A DNA stretch of 64,000 nucleotides, from the NCBI GenBank assembly GCA_018335195.1, contig JAGXKN010000005.1:1-64000 (forward strand). Reading direction: 5' to 3'. This document shows positions 8,863-17,581 of this stretch, one piece after another. The position numbers were made by a program, and so were the translations under genes. The notes under the pieces were generated by a model. That model was not told the origin of the DNA. It was given only the letters and a program-made list of their open reading frames with translations, and did not search any database. This DNA is from Desulfobacterales bacterium. Lineage in GTDB: Bacteria; Desulfobacterota; Desulfobacteria; Desulfobacterales; Desulfosalsimonadaceae. Each line of letters begins with the position of its first letter. Position 1 is the stretch's first letter.

Positions 8863-8883
8863 TTGTAAGCGGAGTAAAATTGC

Positions 8884-9495
8884 CTAAAAGCGGAACTTGA
8901 CGCCTGCATATACCGCCCGGTCGTTTTCCTGCCATTTCACCGGATCCTCGAATTCTGCTTCCAAAAAGCGAAAATGAAGCATCAGGGCTGCATTCTGGAT
9001 GATCATCCAGTCCACGCCGAAGTTCGCTTCGATGTATTCCTCCGTGTCATCAAAGCATATGGGTGATGGCCCGATATTCACATCCGCATGCAGAATCAGC
9101 GGGATGTAGTAGGATATGTAGGCAGAAGACAGATCATAATCCGCGCCCAGGACAAAGGCGGCGGCAACCAGGTTGCTGTCTTTTCCGGGACGGTCAAAGT
9201 CCCCGAGAACACCGCGGAAACCAAGCCGCCCGGTCAGTCCCGGCGTGATCACTTCGTCGCCGAAGGTAATCGAGGTGCCGATCATTTTGTACAAATCATC
9301 CTCATAAAGCCCATTGGCATCAATACGCATTTTGCCGGGCATCGCGGTGTATTCCATTGCGGCAATCGCTTCAATGGCGGAATTATTCACCCGAAGACCT
9401 ATCTCGTAACGATCCTGGGAAAAGCCTGAGGCCGGCATCACCAGCACAAGCAGGAGCGTCAGGGGCAGTATAAATCGGAACGCATTGGGTTTCAT
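8884..9495 (-). CDS. Outer-membrane beta-barrel protein, possibly YfaZ-like
   Basis: This 203-aa protein starts with a signal peptide (residues 1-26, cleavage near GFS-QDR). The mature part alternates polar and hydrophobic residues, as in an outer-membrane beta-barrel, and ends with an aromatic C-terminal signature (VYAGVKFRF). Composition and size resemble YfaZ-type barrels, but that match is by feel only. The frame is open 59 codons upstream. The ATG at 9495 is preferred because it has an AAGGAG site and begins the signal peptide. Its 3' end faces the bidirectional terminator. Confidence 0.72.
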   Translation of the reverse strand: MKPNAFRFILPLTLLLVLVMPASGFSQDRYEIGLRVNNSAIEAIAAMEYTAMPGKMRIDANGLYEDDLYKMIGTSITFGDEVITPGLTGRLGFRGVLGDFDRPGKDSNLVAAAFVLGADYDLSSAYISYYIPLILHADVNIGPSPICFDDTEEYIEANFGVDWMIIQNAALMLHFRFLEAEFEDPVKWQENDRAVYAGVKFRF

Positions 9496-9578
9496 ACAGA
9501 TTCTCCTTTTTGGGTTCGCAGCTCGCAACAGGACCCGGTTTCCGGGCAGCTTTAGCGGTGGTAAGACCGTTGTGCGAT

Positions 9579-9764
9579 TCACGGTTCGGCAAAAGGATGG
9601 CTGCCGCTGCATGAAATGCCTTTGGCCAGGATGGTGCGAATCCGGTCCAGCAGGCTGCAGTTCTCGGCACATCCCGGCAGTTTTTTCCGATGGTCACACG
9701 TTTTGCAGGGACTTTTGGACAGATACCCGATTTCAAAGTCAAATATGTCTCTTATGATAAACAT
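9579..9764 (-). CDS. Small cysteine-rich, putative zinc-ribbon protein
   Basis: This 61-aa open frame has five cysteines in a regular pattern: SPCKTCDH, then LPGCAENC eight residues later, then a single ISCS. It also has a helix-like LLDRIRTILAKG segment. The spacing resembles small metal-binding modules and is unlikely in a random frame. The upstream GGGAG is too far from the ATG to be a convincing ribosome site, so the start is uncertain and a later start before KSPCKTC is possible. It lies 83 bp upstream of the barrel gene on the same strand. I do not know its function. Confidence 0.5.
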   Translation of the reverse strand: MFIIRDIFDFEIGYLSKSPCKTCDHRKKLPGCAENCSLLDRIRTILAKGISCSGSHPFAEP

Positions 9765-9899
9765 TTCAAATAAAGATTCTCCCTGTATTTATATTGATCT
9801 AAAATAATAACATCCCACAAATGCGCTATCAAGAGAAAAACAATGCGGCGGCCTCGATTACAGGACTGTGTTGACAGGTGTTTGAGAATGAAAAGATTC

Positions 9900-9929
9900 T
9901 TGACACATCTGGCGCAACTGATTCATTAT
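9900..9929 (+). promoter_or_regulatory. Candidate sigma70 promoter for the DUF2760-hsp70 pair
   Basis: TTGACA (9900-9905) and CATTAT (9924-9929) are separated by 18 bp, about 90 bp before the DUF2760 ATG. A second TTGACA occurs 29 bp upstream (9871-9876) without a convincing -10. A heat-shock sigma32 element was not recognised. Confidence 0.35.
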
Positions 9930-10017
9930 TCCTGCTTGTGTTTTTGGCCGGTTTCCCGCAGGACGGGGGGGCGGCAGCAAAACCGGATTTTTACTTGGAA
10001 CCACGGGGGCTCACAAA

Positions 10018-10812
10018 ATGGATTCGATGCATTCGTTTTCCCGGCGCAGCCTGGTCTGGCTGCTTTTGCTCAACCTGCTGTTTTTCGCGGTGATTGACGG
10101 TGCGGTTTATTTCCTTGCGGGTTATGTGTTTTCCGGAGACACGTTTTCCGAGGTACTGGGCATGGCCTCGAGCACGACAGGGCTCGAGACCTGGGCCGAA
10201 GCCATGCGCCCGCTGTTTGCGTGGATCCGGGCCCTGTTTTTCCCGGTTACCCTGGCGCTATTTGTGGCCGTGGCATTGATTCAATGGGCGGTGCTGCGCG
10301 CTGTTTTGCGCCGGGCAATGCAGAAATCGCCGACGGCAGACAGGGACGCGGAGAAGAAAAGCCGCCGGACTGCAAAAAAATCTGCTGAACCCGGAGGACC
10401 CGATGTGTCTGAAAGAGAGATCCGGCAGCAATACCAGCGGTACTATCTGCACCTGCTCTGGGTGCTGCAGCGCCAGGGGCGTCTGCTGGATTTTTTAAAG
10501 GAAAATCTGAGCGCTTATGAAGATGCCCAGATCGGGGCCGCGGTGCGCAGCATCCATGAAAACTGCGCTGACACTGTTGAAAAAAACCTTGCCCCCAGGG
10601 CAATAATCGAAAAGGCCGAGGGCGAACAACTCACCGTGCCGGCGGATTTCGACCCGTCTGCAATTAAGCTCACCGGCAATGTCACAGGCGAGCCGCCGTT
10701 TACCGGGATATTGCGGCACAAGGGATGGCGGGCCGGGAAACTGGAGCTGCCGGTGCTTTCATCCACCGGCGACCCCCGGATCATTGCCCCGGCGGAAGTG
10801 GAGATTACATAA
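10018..10812 (+). CDS. DUF2760 membrane protein paired with Hsp70
   Basis: This 264-aa protein has two hydrophobic helices (about residues 10-36 and 66-96), a Lys/Glu-rich linker, and a soluble C-terminal domain with the recognisable DUF2760 features LLWVLQRQGRLLDFLKEN, AYEDAQIGAAVRSIH, LTGNVTGEPPFTG, HKGWRA and PAEVEI. Its molecular role is not known. The family is regularly encoded next to divergent Hsp70 genes, as here where an hsp70 starts 63 bp later, so it may recruit that chaperone to the membrane. The ATG follows an ACGGGGGC ribosome-like site. The ends of the two proteins are compatible with one transcript. Confidence 0.85.
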   Translation: MDSMHSFSRRSLVWLLLLNLLFFAVIDGAVYFLAGYVFSGDTFSEVLGMASSTTGLETWAEAMRPLFAWIRALFFPVTLALFVAVALIQWAVLRAVLRRAMQKSPTADRDAEKKSRRTAKKSAEPGGPDVSEREIRQQYQRYYLHLLWVLQRQGRLLDFLKENLSAYEDAQIGAAVRSIHENCADTVEKNLAPRAIIEKAEGEQLTVPADFDPSAIKLTGNVTGEPPFTGILRHKGWRAGKLELPVLSSTGDPRIIAPAEVEIT

Positions 10813-10875
10813 ACGAAAACGATTTTGAATATGAAACAGATCATACACCCTGATTGGTGTTGACAGGAGACATTT

Positions 10876-13644
10876 TTGACAGATCCGGCATTTATTATTG
10901 GAATTGATCTGGGTACCACCAACTCGGCGGTGTCTTGGGCGGATCTTCGGGGCAAGCCCGGCCGGGACAAGGGAATCCGGCTGTTTCGGGTACCGCAGTT
11001 GACCGGCGCCGGCGAAGTTTCGGAAATGCCCGTGCTGCCCTCTTTTTGTTATTTGCCGGGCAAATACGACGTGGATCCTGAGGCCATCTGCCTGCCCTGG
11101 GACGGCAGCCAGGGGCCTTTCCGCGTGGTGGGTACGTTTGCCCGGGATCACGGTGCAAAAATTCCGTCACGGCTGGTTTCTTCAGCCAAAAGCTGGCTTT
11201 GCCACGGCCAGGCCGACCGCCGCTCCCGTATCCTGCCCTGGGGCGCCGGGGGGGGCATGCCGCGGATATCGCCCGTGGAGGCCACCGCCGCTTACCTTGG
11301 TCATATCCGTTCAGCCTGGAACCACGCCCAGTCCGACGAAGACCTGTACCTGGAAAACCAGTATCTGATTATTACGGTGCCTGCATCGTTTGACGAAGCC
11401 GCCCGGGACCTGACCCTGGAGGCTGCAATACTCGCCGGTCTCCACGATGTAATTCTGCTTGAGGAGCCGCTTGCGGCTTTTTACAGCTGGCTGATCCGTT
11501 ACGAAAACAATTGGCGCGATTATATTGCCCCCGGTGAACTGGTGCTGATTTGCGATGTGGGCGGCGGCACCACGGATTTCACCCTGATCACGCTGCGGGA
11601 GACCGAAGGAACGCCCCGCTTTGAAAGAATCGCGGTGGGCGATCACCTCATCCTGGGCGGAGACAACATTGACCTGGCCCTGGCCCGGCACGTGGAGCAG
11701 CAGTTCGGCCCCGGCGCCAATCTGACCGCTGATCGCTGGAAGACGCTGTGCCATTTGTGCAGGCAGGCCAAGGAAAACATTCTCAACCAGGGCACGGACC
11801 GTGAGACCATCACCATGATGGGCGAGGGCAGCCGCCTGATCGGCGGCACCCTGACCGCCCAACTCGACCGAAGAACACTTGAAAACATCGTGCTGGAGAC
11901 CTTTTTTCCGGTAGTCGAAAGACAGAAACCCGTTCAGAAGATCCCGGCCCGGGGGGTGTCCGAGTTCGGACTCCCCTTTGCCGCGGATTCGGCAATTACC
12001 CGGCATATAGGGTATTTCCTGGAGCAGCACCGCTCGGATGTGGAAAATTTCATAGGTCCGCGAAGCCCGTTTCCCGACCGGATCCTGTTCAACGGCGGGA
12101 GTCTGAAATCCGGAATGATCCGGGAGCGCATCCGGCACGCCCTTCGCATCTGGTTTACTGAAAACGACGAAAGCCTGCCCGGTGTGCTTGAAAACCGAAA
12201 CCTGGATATTGCCGTAGCCCTCGGTGCGGACTATTACGGCCTGGTCCGGTTCGGCAGGGGGGTTCGCGTGGGCAGCGGAAGCCCCCGTTCCTACTACCTG
12301 GGCATTGAAAGCCGGGAACAGGAAGAAGCCGAGCCGTCTCAGGCCATCTGCCTGGTGGAGCGGGGCATGGACGAGGGCACCCGGATCGCCCTGACTGACC
12401 GGAAATTCGAGGTGCTTGCCAACCGCCCGGTGGCCTTTGACCTGTTCAGTTCCAGCTATCGCTCGGGCGACCGGTCCGGGGACCGAGTAACCGTGGATGA
12501 GAGCATGACCCGCCTGCCGCCGATCCAGACCGTGATTCAGTTCGGCCGCAAGGGGGTGCGGACCGCCATTCCGGTGCAGGTGGAAGCCGAATACACCGAA
12601 ACCGGGGTGCTTGAAATCTGGTGCCGGTCACTGTCCACCGGGCACCGGTGGCGCCTGAATTTCCAACTTCGACAGATGCCGGTTCAGCCGGAGGTCACTG
12701 AAACCGAGGTGTTTGACCACGAAACCGTGGAAGCCGCAATTGCCGCGGTGGATGCCGCGTTTGCACCGGATGCCGCAAAAAGCGAACTTTCAGGTTTGGT
12801 GAAAACCATTACCGGAATTATCCGGAGGTCCCGGGATAATTGGCCCCTGTCTTTTCTTAGAAGCATTGCAGACGCATTTCTGGCGCGCATGGGGAATCGC
12901 AGGCACTCCCCCGAGCATGAAATCCGGTGGCTGAATCTCACAGGCTTCTGCCTTCGCCCGGGATTCGGGGATGGGTTTGACAGCCGCCGAATTCAGTCCC
13001 TCTGGAAAATATACAAAAGCGGCGTGAATTTTAAGAAAAACCAGCAGGCCGTAACCGAGTGGTGGATCCTGTGGCGAAGGGTTGCCGGCGGATTGAGCGC
13101 CGGGCAGCAGCGGCAGTTTGCCCAGGACTGCCGGGTGGTGCTCATGCCGAAAAAAGGGACCCGGGTCAGGGTCCCGCTTCAGGAGCGGATTGAAATGTGG
13201 ATGGCGCTGGCCAACATGGAGCGCCTGGCAGCCGAGGAAAAAGGCGCCTGGGGCGATGCCCTGATCGGGGAAATGAATCCGAAAAAATCCAGGCCGCAGC
13301 TGTTCTGGTCAATTTCCCGGATCGGTGCCCGTGAACTGCTCTACGGACCGGTGGATCGCGTGGTGCCGCCGGGCAAAGCCGCACAATGGGCGGACTTTGT
13401 AATGCAACAGCAATGGAAGCATCCCGGGGCAGCGGGCACTGCCCTGGCGCGTATCGGGCGCAAAACCGGGGACCGGGCCCGGGACCTGGAGGAAAAGACC
13501 CTGGCCAGAATTATTGACTGGCTTGAGTCCCGTCAGATGGAAGCCGAAGCGCAGGTTGTCAAGACCGTTGTGCCGCTGAAAAAGGCCGAGGCGTCTTCCA
13601 TGTTCGGCGAATCCCTGCCTGCCGGCCTGATCCTGCATGAATAG
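10876..13644 (+). CDS. Divergent Hsp70-family protein with long C-terminal extension
   Basis: This 922-aa protein has the actin-like ATPase fold of DnaK: phosphate-1 loop GIDLGTTNSAVSW (residues 9-21), connect/phosphate-2 region CDVGGGTTDFTLI (about 223-235) and an adenosine-binding region around LFNGGSLKSGMI (about 400). After the ATPase and a beta-rich, substrate-domain-like segment (about 500-600), it carries about 300 extra residues in place of the DnaK lid, resembling the DUF3731-type extension known in such proteins. It has no EEVD-like tail. The TTG start at 10876 is supported by an AGGAGA site 5 bp upstream and the conserved N-terminus directly after. No DnaJ or GrpE gene is near, so its co-chaperones are unknown. 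DUF2760 is the likely partner. Confidence 0.9.
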   Translation: MTDPAFIIGIDLGTTNSAVSWADLRGKPGRDKGIRLFRVPQLTGAGEVSEMPVLPSFCYLPGKYDVDPEAICLPWDGSQGPFRVVGTFARDHGAKIPSRLVSSAKSWLCHGQADRRSRILPWGAGGGMPRISPVEATAAYLGHIRSAWNHAQSDEDLYLENQYLIITVPASFDEAARDLTLEAAILAGLHDVILLEEPLAAFYSWLIRYENNWRDYIAPGELVLICDVGGGTTDFTLITLRETEGTPRFERIAVGDHLILGGDNIDLALARHVEQQFGPGANLTADRWKTLCHLCRQAKENILNQGTDRETITMMGEGSRLIGGTLTAQLDRRTLENIVLETFFPVVERQKPVQKIPARGVSEFGLPFAADSAITRHIGYFLEQHRSDVENFIGPRSPFPDRILFNGGSLKSGMIRERIRHALRIWFTENDESLPGVLENRNLDIAVALGADYYGLVRFGRGVRVGSGSPRSYYLGIESREQEEAEPSQAICLVERGMDEGTRIALTDRKFEVLANRPVAFDLFSSSYRSGDRSGDRVTVDESMTRLPPIQTVIQFGRKGVRTAIPVQVEAEYTETGVLEIWCRSLSTGHRWRLNFQLRQMPVQPEVTETEVFDHETVEAAIAAVDAAFAPDAAKSELSGLVKTITGIIRRSRDNWPLSFLRSIADAFLARMGNRRHSPEHEIRWLNLTGFCLRPGFGDGFDSRRIQSLWKIYKSGVNFKKNQQAVTEWWILWRRVAGGLSAGQQRQFAQDCRVVLMPKKGTRVRVPLQERIEMWMALANMERLAAEEKGAWGDALIGEMNPKKSRPQLFWSISRIGARELLYGPVDRVVPPGKAAQWADFVMQQQWKHPGAAGTALARIGRKTGDRARDLEEKTLARIIDWLESRQMEAEAQVVKTVVPLKKAEASSMFGESLPAGLILHE

Positions 13645-13705
13645 GTGCATTTTTTCTGCGGCGCTGCCGAGCAAAGCCCCTCTCGCTGTCATCGTAGGGT
13701 TTTTT

Positions 13706-13780
13706 CCAGAAGCTTTCCACTTTGCAAGGTTCTGGTAAAAAAAGCGCCGGGCTTCCAGGTCTTTCGCAGGGCCGGACCGG
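13706..13780 (+). repeat. Dispersed repeat, module 2 of copy A
   Basis: This segment aligns with 48889-48961. By hand count 57 of 73 aligned positions match, with one 2-nt gap. Shared blocks include GAAGCT, AAGG, TCTG, an A-tract, and CGGGCTTCC. It starts about 60 bp after the hsp70 stop and contains no reading frame. Confidence 0.7.
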
Positions 13781-13960
13781 CCTGACCCAGCCCCCTGACA
13801 ATTTTACCAATAACATCCGAAGGGCTTTAAAATTCCAGGAATCCAAAGAAAAACCATCGGAATCGGGAAGCCTGAACCAGCCGGTGGTAAACCGACGGGG
13901 TTTTCTCGTGCGGGGATTGCCGAGCCGCCGCGAAGCGAGCCTTATAGACCCCCGGCCCGA

Positions 13961-14028
13961 GTGCAGAGACATGCGGCAGCCCCGGCAAGCGAAGCACGCG
14001 GAGAAGCGGTGAAGACCGGGGTTTTTCC
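13961..14028 (+). repeat. Dispersed repeat, module 1 of copy A
   Basis: This 68-bp segment aligns without gaps to 48823-48890, with 52 of 68 identical positions by hand count. The best conserved parts are GTGCAG at the left and TGAAGACCGG followed by GTTTT at the right. It is followed by a weaker match to the start of module 2 (CCCTGCAAAA at 14040-14049). Confidence 0.7.
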
Positions 14029-14281
14029 AAATTGTGAGGCCCTGCAAAAGGACATTGAACTTTGTATATTTTTCTTTTTGCAGGGCGGGCATGTCCGGGT
14101 GGTCCCGGGTGTGAAAGAAAGCGCATTCTTCCGGGCCTTGGCTGTTTTTTGCCCTTGCGGCTTGAGAAAATCGGCTGTTTCGGTTATATTTAAAAAACTT
14201 TACTGTATAAACCGGCGCTGTTAATCCGGATCGCTGACAAGGCGGCAGTGTACACAAAGGACCAGGAACAGGGCATTGCAT

Positions 14282-15121
14282 ATGCATCCATATCCCTGGC
14301 TGATCGCCCACAGGGGAGCGATGGCCGAAGCTCCGGAAAATGTGGCCGCGGGCTTTGACATTGCGTTTTCCCACGGGATCGACGGCATTGAAACGGATGT
14401 GCAAATGAGTGCAGACGGGGTGCCGGTAATTTTTCACGATGACACATTGCGGCGGATTACCGGCAAAAAGGGGGCAGTGGCGGATTACCCGTTTGCCGCT
14501 CTGCAGGAGCTGGATTATGGCGCCTGGTATGCCGAATCCTTTCGGGGACAACAGATCCTGACTCTGGAATCGCTTTTAAAGCGCTATGCCGGCAAGGGGA
14601 TTCTCATGATTGAGCTGAAATCCGGAGCGGGCAGGCAGGATCCTTCTGCATACCGCACTCGTTTGTGCCGTGCGGCGGCAAATACGATTCTCCGGGCGGT
14701 TCCAGAAAATCGGCACCAAGAAATTTTCATTCTCAGCTTTGATGCCGGCATGGTGGTCCATACCCGGGAACTGGCCCCGTCGCTGAATTATGTTTTAAAT
14801 CTCGGCAAGCCAGTTTCCTGGAAAGCATTTGATGGCGCCCTGCACCGCGGCCTGTGGGGTTACGGGCTTGCCTTCCGGAAACTCACCGCCGGGTTTGTCC
14901 GGCAGTGTCATGACCGGGAAAAGCGCGTGGCCGTGTATTCCTGCAACTCGCCGGCCGAGGTGTCCGCCGCCATAGAACTTGGTACGGATGTGGTGATGAC
15001 AGACGATCCCGGCAAAGTAGCAACGTATTTTTCCGATCTGCGCGAATCTGTCTCCGCAGCATCGAGTTTTCGAAGGGAAATCAAGACAAATCGCCAATGT
15101 AATGCCGGAGAAGGAGAATGA
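14282..15121 (+). CDS. Glycerophosphodiester phosphodiesterase (GDPD family)
   Basis: The enzyme hydrolyses glycerophosphodiesters to glycerol-3-phosphate and an alcohol. The 279-aa protein has the family motifs AHRG (residues 9-12), APENV, the metal-binding IETDVQMSADGVPVIFHDDT, LTLESLLKRY and MIELKS, and it ends with YSCNSPAEVSAAIELGTDVVMTDDP. There is no signal peptide, so it is probably cytoplasmic. A TTG start two codons upstream is possible, but the ATG at 14282 has an AGGG site at good spacing. Its stop overlaps the start of the Fn3/barrel gene by 4 nt, so the two are translated from one message. Confidence 0.92.
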   Translation: MHPYPWLIAHRGAMAEAPENVAAGFDIAFSHGIDGIETDVQMSADGVPVIFHDDTLRRITGKKGAVADYPFAALQELDYGAWYAESFRGQQILTLESLLKRYAGKGILMIELKSGAGRQDPSAYRTRLCRAAANTILRAVPENRHQEIFILSFDAGMVVHTRELAPSLNYVLNLGKPVSWKAFDGALHRGLWGYGLAFRKLTAGFVRQCHDREKRVAVYSCNSPAEVSAAIELGTDVVMTDDPGKVATYFSDLRESVSAASSFRREIKTNRQCNAGEGE

Positions 15122-16698
15122 CCCGAAACGGTCTCTGGTATACGTGCATATGGATTCTCATTTTCGCGGCAATAGCGAATCATTCAGGCGCTCAGTCTCA
15201 GGTCGATGCGCCCGAAAACGTCACCCTGTCGCCGGATTTGAATTCGATCACCGTCAAATGGGAAGAAGGCGATACGAGCGCAGACAGCTATATCGTTTAT
15301 TGGGGAACGCGTGCCGGTAATCTGGACAATCAGGCGGAAGTGGAAGATTCGGCGGGAAACACGGAAAGTTTTGTGATTGAGAATCTGGAAGCCGGTACCA
15401 CCTATTACGTGGCCGTGGCCGCGGTTGATAATAATGAGGAATCCGAGCTGTCCCGGGTCGTCTCCGCTGAAACCGACCCCGATGAAGTGGCCCCGGAGGT
15501 GCCAAGTGGTTTTTGGGTTACAGACCCGGAGGAAATCACTGAAAGCGAGGTGCCGCTGCAATGGGACGCCAATTCCGAGTCCGACCTGGATTTCTACCGG
15601 ATCGAATACGGCACGGATTCCGGCATTTATGACGGCAACAAAGATGTGCTGGCAGAAGAGGGCACGCAGACTACTGTGACCGGTCTGGATTCAGGGGAAC
15701 GGTATTACTTTACAATCAGTGCGGTGGATGAATCCGGAAATCCATCGGATCCGGCCGATGAATTGATCGTTGATACCCTGCCGGACAATCGTGCACCGTT
15801 TGTCCCGGCCGTGGTCTCGGCGTTAATGTCCGATGCCCGGGAAGTGACCGTGACCGTGGAATCAAACAATGAAAATATGGCCGATTATGCCGGAAACATT
15901 GTCCATTACGGCATGACATCCGGCGGTTACGAGCGCTCCGTTGATATCGGCAAATCAAGGACCCATGTTGTTACCGAACTGCCCGAAGACACCACCTGGT
16001 ATTTTGCAGCCAGCGCATACGATATATCCGGCAATGAAAGCGGATTTTCCGGCGAGACCGCGGTGGCCATCGAGGAAACCAGGGGGTATGTGAGCGGACA
16101 GGATGATGATTTTCAGAGCGGATGTTTTGTTTCCTCGTTGTTTGACCCAGCAGAACCCGAGACCGAACCCCCGGAAAACAAAACCGGAATTTCGGCGGGA
16201 TACCTCCTGACCGCAGATTCGGAGTTCGAGGGTATTTACGGCAACGAAACCTTCCCTGTGTTCGTTTTTTACGACCGTAAACTGAGCAGGTGCTTTTCAT
16301 TGGATTTCAAAGCGGGTTATATGGAGAAAGAGGGGCGCATGCGGACCGTGTCCGGTGCGGCTACCCGGATCAGAACCACTTTTACCGCAATTCCGGTCTC
16401 AGCCTCCGTGAACTACAATTTCCCGGTGGCAAAATCCGTATGGGCGTTTTTCGGTGCGGGCCCGGATTACTGGCATATCCGCGAGGATCCGGAAATAAGC
16501 GGTTTGCCGGCCGAAATCAGTGAATGGGTGGGGGGATGGCATGGCCGTACCGGGCTCTGGCTTTATAACCGGGACCCGGAGTATTCGCAATGGGGAGCGC
16601 TCGTGGAATGCGGATATTACCGGATTGACCGGTTTGGCGGCAATTCGTTCGATCCCGGGGGATGGATTTTTTCTCTCGGACTGTTTTACGGGTTTTAG
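15118..16698 (+). CDS. Outer-membrane protein with three fibronectin type III domains and a beta-barrel
   Basis: This 526-aa protein begins with a signal peptide (residues 1-26, cleavage near SGA-QSQ). Three Fn3-like domains follow (about 30-120, 125-215 and 220-320), each with the late-strand aromatic pattern TTYYVAVAAVD, RYYFTISAVD or TTWYFAASAYD. A linker then leads to about 180 residues of alternating strands ending YGF at the C-terminus, typical of a small outer-membrane barrel. Fn3 domains would therefore face the periplasm or the surface and may bind glycans or proteins. The gene overlaps the upstream GDPD stop with ATGA and has a GGAG site. The domain assignment is from sequence pattern only, and no function is assigned. 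Confidence 0.78.
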   Translation: MTRNGLWYTCIWILIFAAIANHSGAQSQVDAPENVTLSPDLNSITVKWEEGDTSADSYIVYWGTRAGNLDNQAEVEDSAGNTESFVIENLEAGTTYYVAVAAVDNNEESELSRVVSAETDPDEVAPEVPSGFWVTDPEEITESEVPLQWDANSESDLDFYRIEYGTDSGIYDGNKDVLAEEGTQTTVTGLDSGERYYFTISAVDESGNPSDPADELIVDTLPDNRAPFVPAVVSALMSDAREVTVTVESNNENMADYAGNIVHYGMTSGGYERSVDIGKSRTHVVTELPEDTTWYFAASAYDISGNESGFSGETAVAIEETRGYVSGQDDDFQSGCFVSSLFDPAEPETEPPENKTGISAGYLLTADSEFEGIYGNETFPVFVFYDRKLSRCFSLDFKAGYMEKEGRMRTVSGAATRIRTTFTAIPVSASVNYNFPVAKSVWAFFGAGPDYWHIREDPEISGLPAEISEWVGGWHGRTGLWLYNRDPEYSQWGALVECGYYRIDRFGGNSFDPGGWIFSLGLFYGF

Positions 16699-16789
16699 CC
16701 CGAGCCGGGACAAATCGGTTTTGTCTTGCAGAAATCAGCATTTTACGGAAAAATGGAAAAAGGACTTTTTGCATTGAGGTGAGGATGTT

Positions 16790-17542
16790 ATGAAAGTCGT
16801 TTTTGATGAATGTTTTTATCAGGTTTATACCACGGATCCGGCCTCCGCACCGGGACGGATTGATGCAATCGTGGATAAGCTGCCGTCGCATGCGGAAATC
16901 GTTGAGCCGGTGCCGGCAACCGAGCAGCAGCTCCGGCTGGCCCACACGGATATCCACATCCGGGATGTCAAAAGCGACGGCTTATACGAAATCTCCGCCA
17001 TGGCAGCCGGCGGGGCCATTCATGCCGCCCGGATCGGCCTGACCGAACCCACATTTGCCCTGATCCGGCCGCCCGGACATCATGCATCCGCGGATACGGC
17101 GTGGGGTTTTTGTTTTTTTAACAACATGGCGGTTGCCCTGCTGACGCTGAAGACGGAACAGCGGATTGAAAGAGCCATGGTGCTCGATATTGATCTGCAT
17201 TTCGGGGACGGCACGGTCAATATCCTCGGGAATTCGGACTGGGTGGGGATTTACAATCCGGTGAAAAATTCCCGTGAGCAGTACGTAGCTGAGGTTGAAA
17301 GGGTTCTCTCCGATACCAAAGCCGATATCATCGGAATATCCGCTGGTTTTGACAATCACATGCAGGATTGGGGCGGTCTGATGGCCACCGCGGATTACTA
17401 TCAAATCGGCCGGATGGTGAAAGTAGCGGCAAGTGCCGCAGGCGGCGGTTGTTTTGCCATACTCGAGGGCGGGTACAATCATTCCGTGCTGGGAATGAAC
17501 GCGGCTGCCCTGATCAATGGTATGGCCGAGCCTGGAGATTAA
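16790..17542 (+). CDS. Histone-deacetylase-family (acetylpolyamine amidohydrolase-like) hydrolase
   Basis: This 250-aa protein has the arginase/deacetylase-fold motifs: RPPGHHA (93-99), GFCFFNN (106-112), the zinc ligands Asp135 and His137 in LDIDLHFGDGT, Asp188 in SAGFDNH, and EGGY with the catalytic-region Tyr. In bacteria such enzymes deacetylate acetylpolyamines or acetoin-related and protein lysine substrates. It is shorter than typical 300-370-aa homologues, mostly at the N-terminus. It is cytoplasmic. The ATG lies behind GAGGTGAGG. The substrate is unknown, and the next gene encodes a SWIM-type zinc protein. Confidence 0.88.
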   Translation: MKVVFDECFYQVYTTDPASAPGRIDAIVDKLPSHAEIVEPVPATEQQLRLAHTDIHIRDVKSDGLYEISAMAAGGAIHAARIGLTEPTFALIRPPGHHASADTAWGFCFFNNMAVALLTLKTEQRIERAMVLDIDLHFGDGTVNILGNSDWVGIYNPVKNSREQYVAEVERVLSDTKADIIGISAGFDNHMQDWGGLMATADYYQIGRMVKVAASAAGGGCFAILEGGYNHSVLGMNAAALINGMAEPGD

Positions 17543-17581
17543 AATTTTACAGGATTTTCAAGGGAACTTTTCGGGCGGTTC

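Larger units (their letters stand above)
13645..14281. other. 637-bp non-coding region carrying repeat copy A
   Basis: No convincing gene was found between hsp70 and the GDPD gene. Open frames here have low-complexity, Arg/Pro-rich products and no ribosome sites. The region contains two short modules (13706-13780 and 13961-14028) that recur at 48823-48961. A T-rich stretch at 14065-14080 and a possible upstream region for the GDPD gene fill the rest. Confidence 0.6.

Noticed and set aside
9843..10097. Small open frame in the gap before DUF2760
   Set aside because: It runs into the DUF2760 gene in another frame, has an Arg/Cys-rich shadow-like composition, and has no ribosome site.
13645..14281. 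tRNA or riboswitch in the intergenic gap
   Set aside because: No cloverleaf, T-loop GTTCRA or conserved riboswitch core was recognised by eye. A covariance search was not possible here.
13559..14551. 330-aa minus-strand frame across repeat copy A
   Set aside because: It covers both the end of hsp70 and the start of GDPD antisense, has no motif, and only exists because of GC-rich codon bias.
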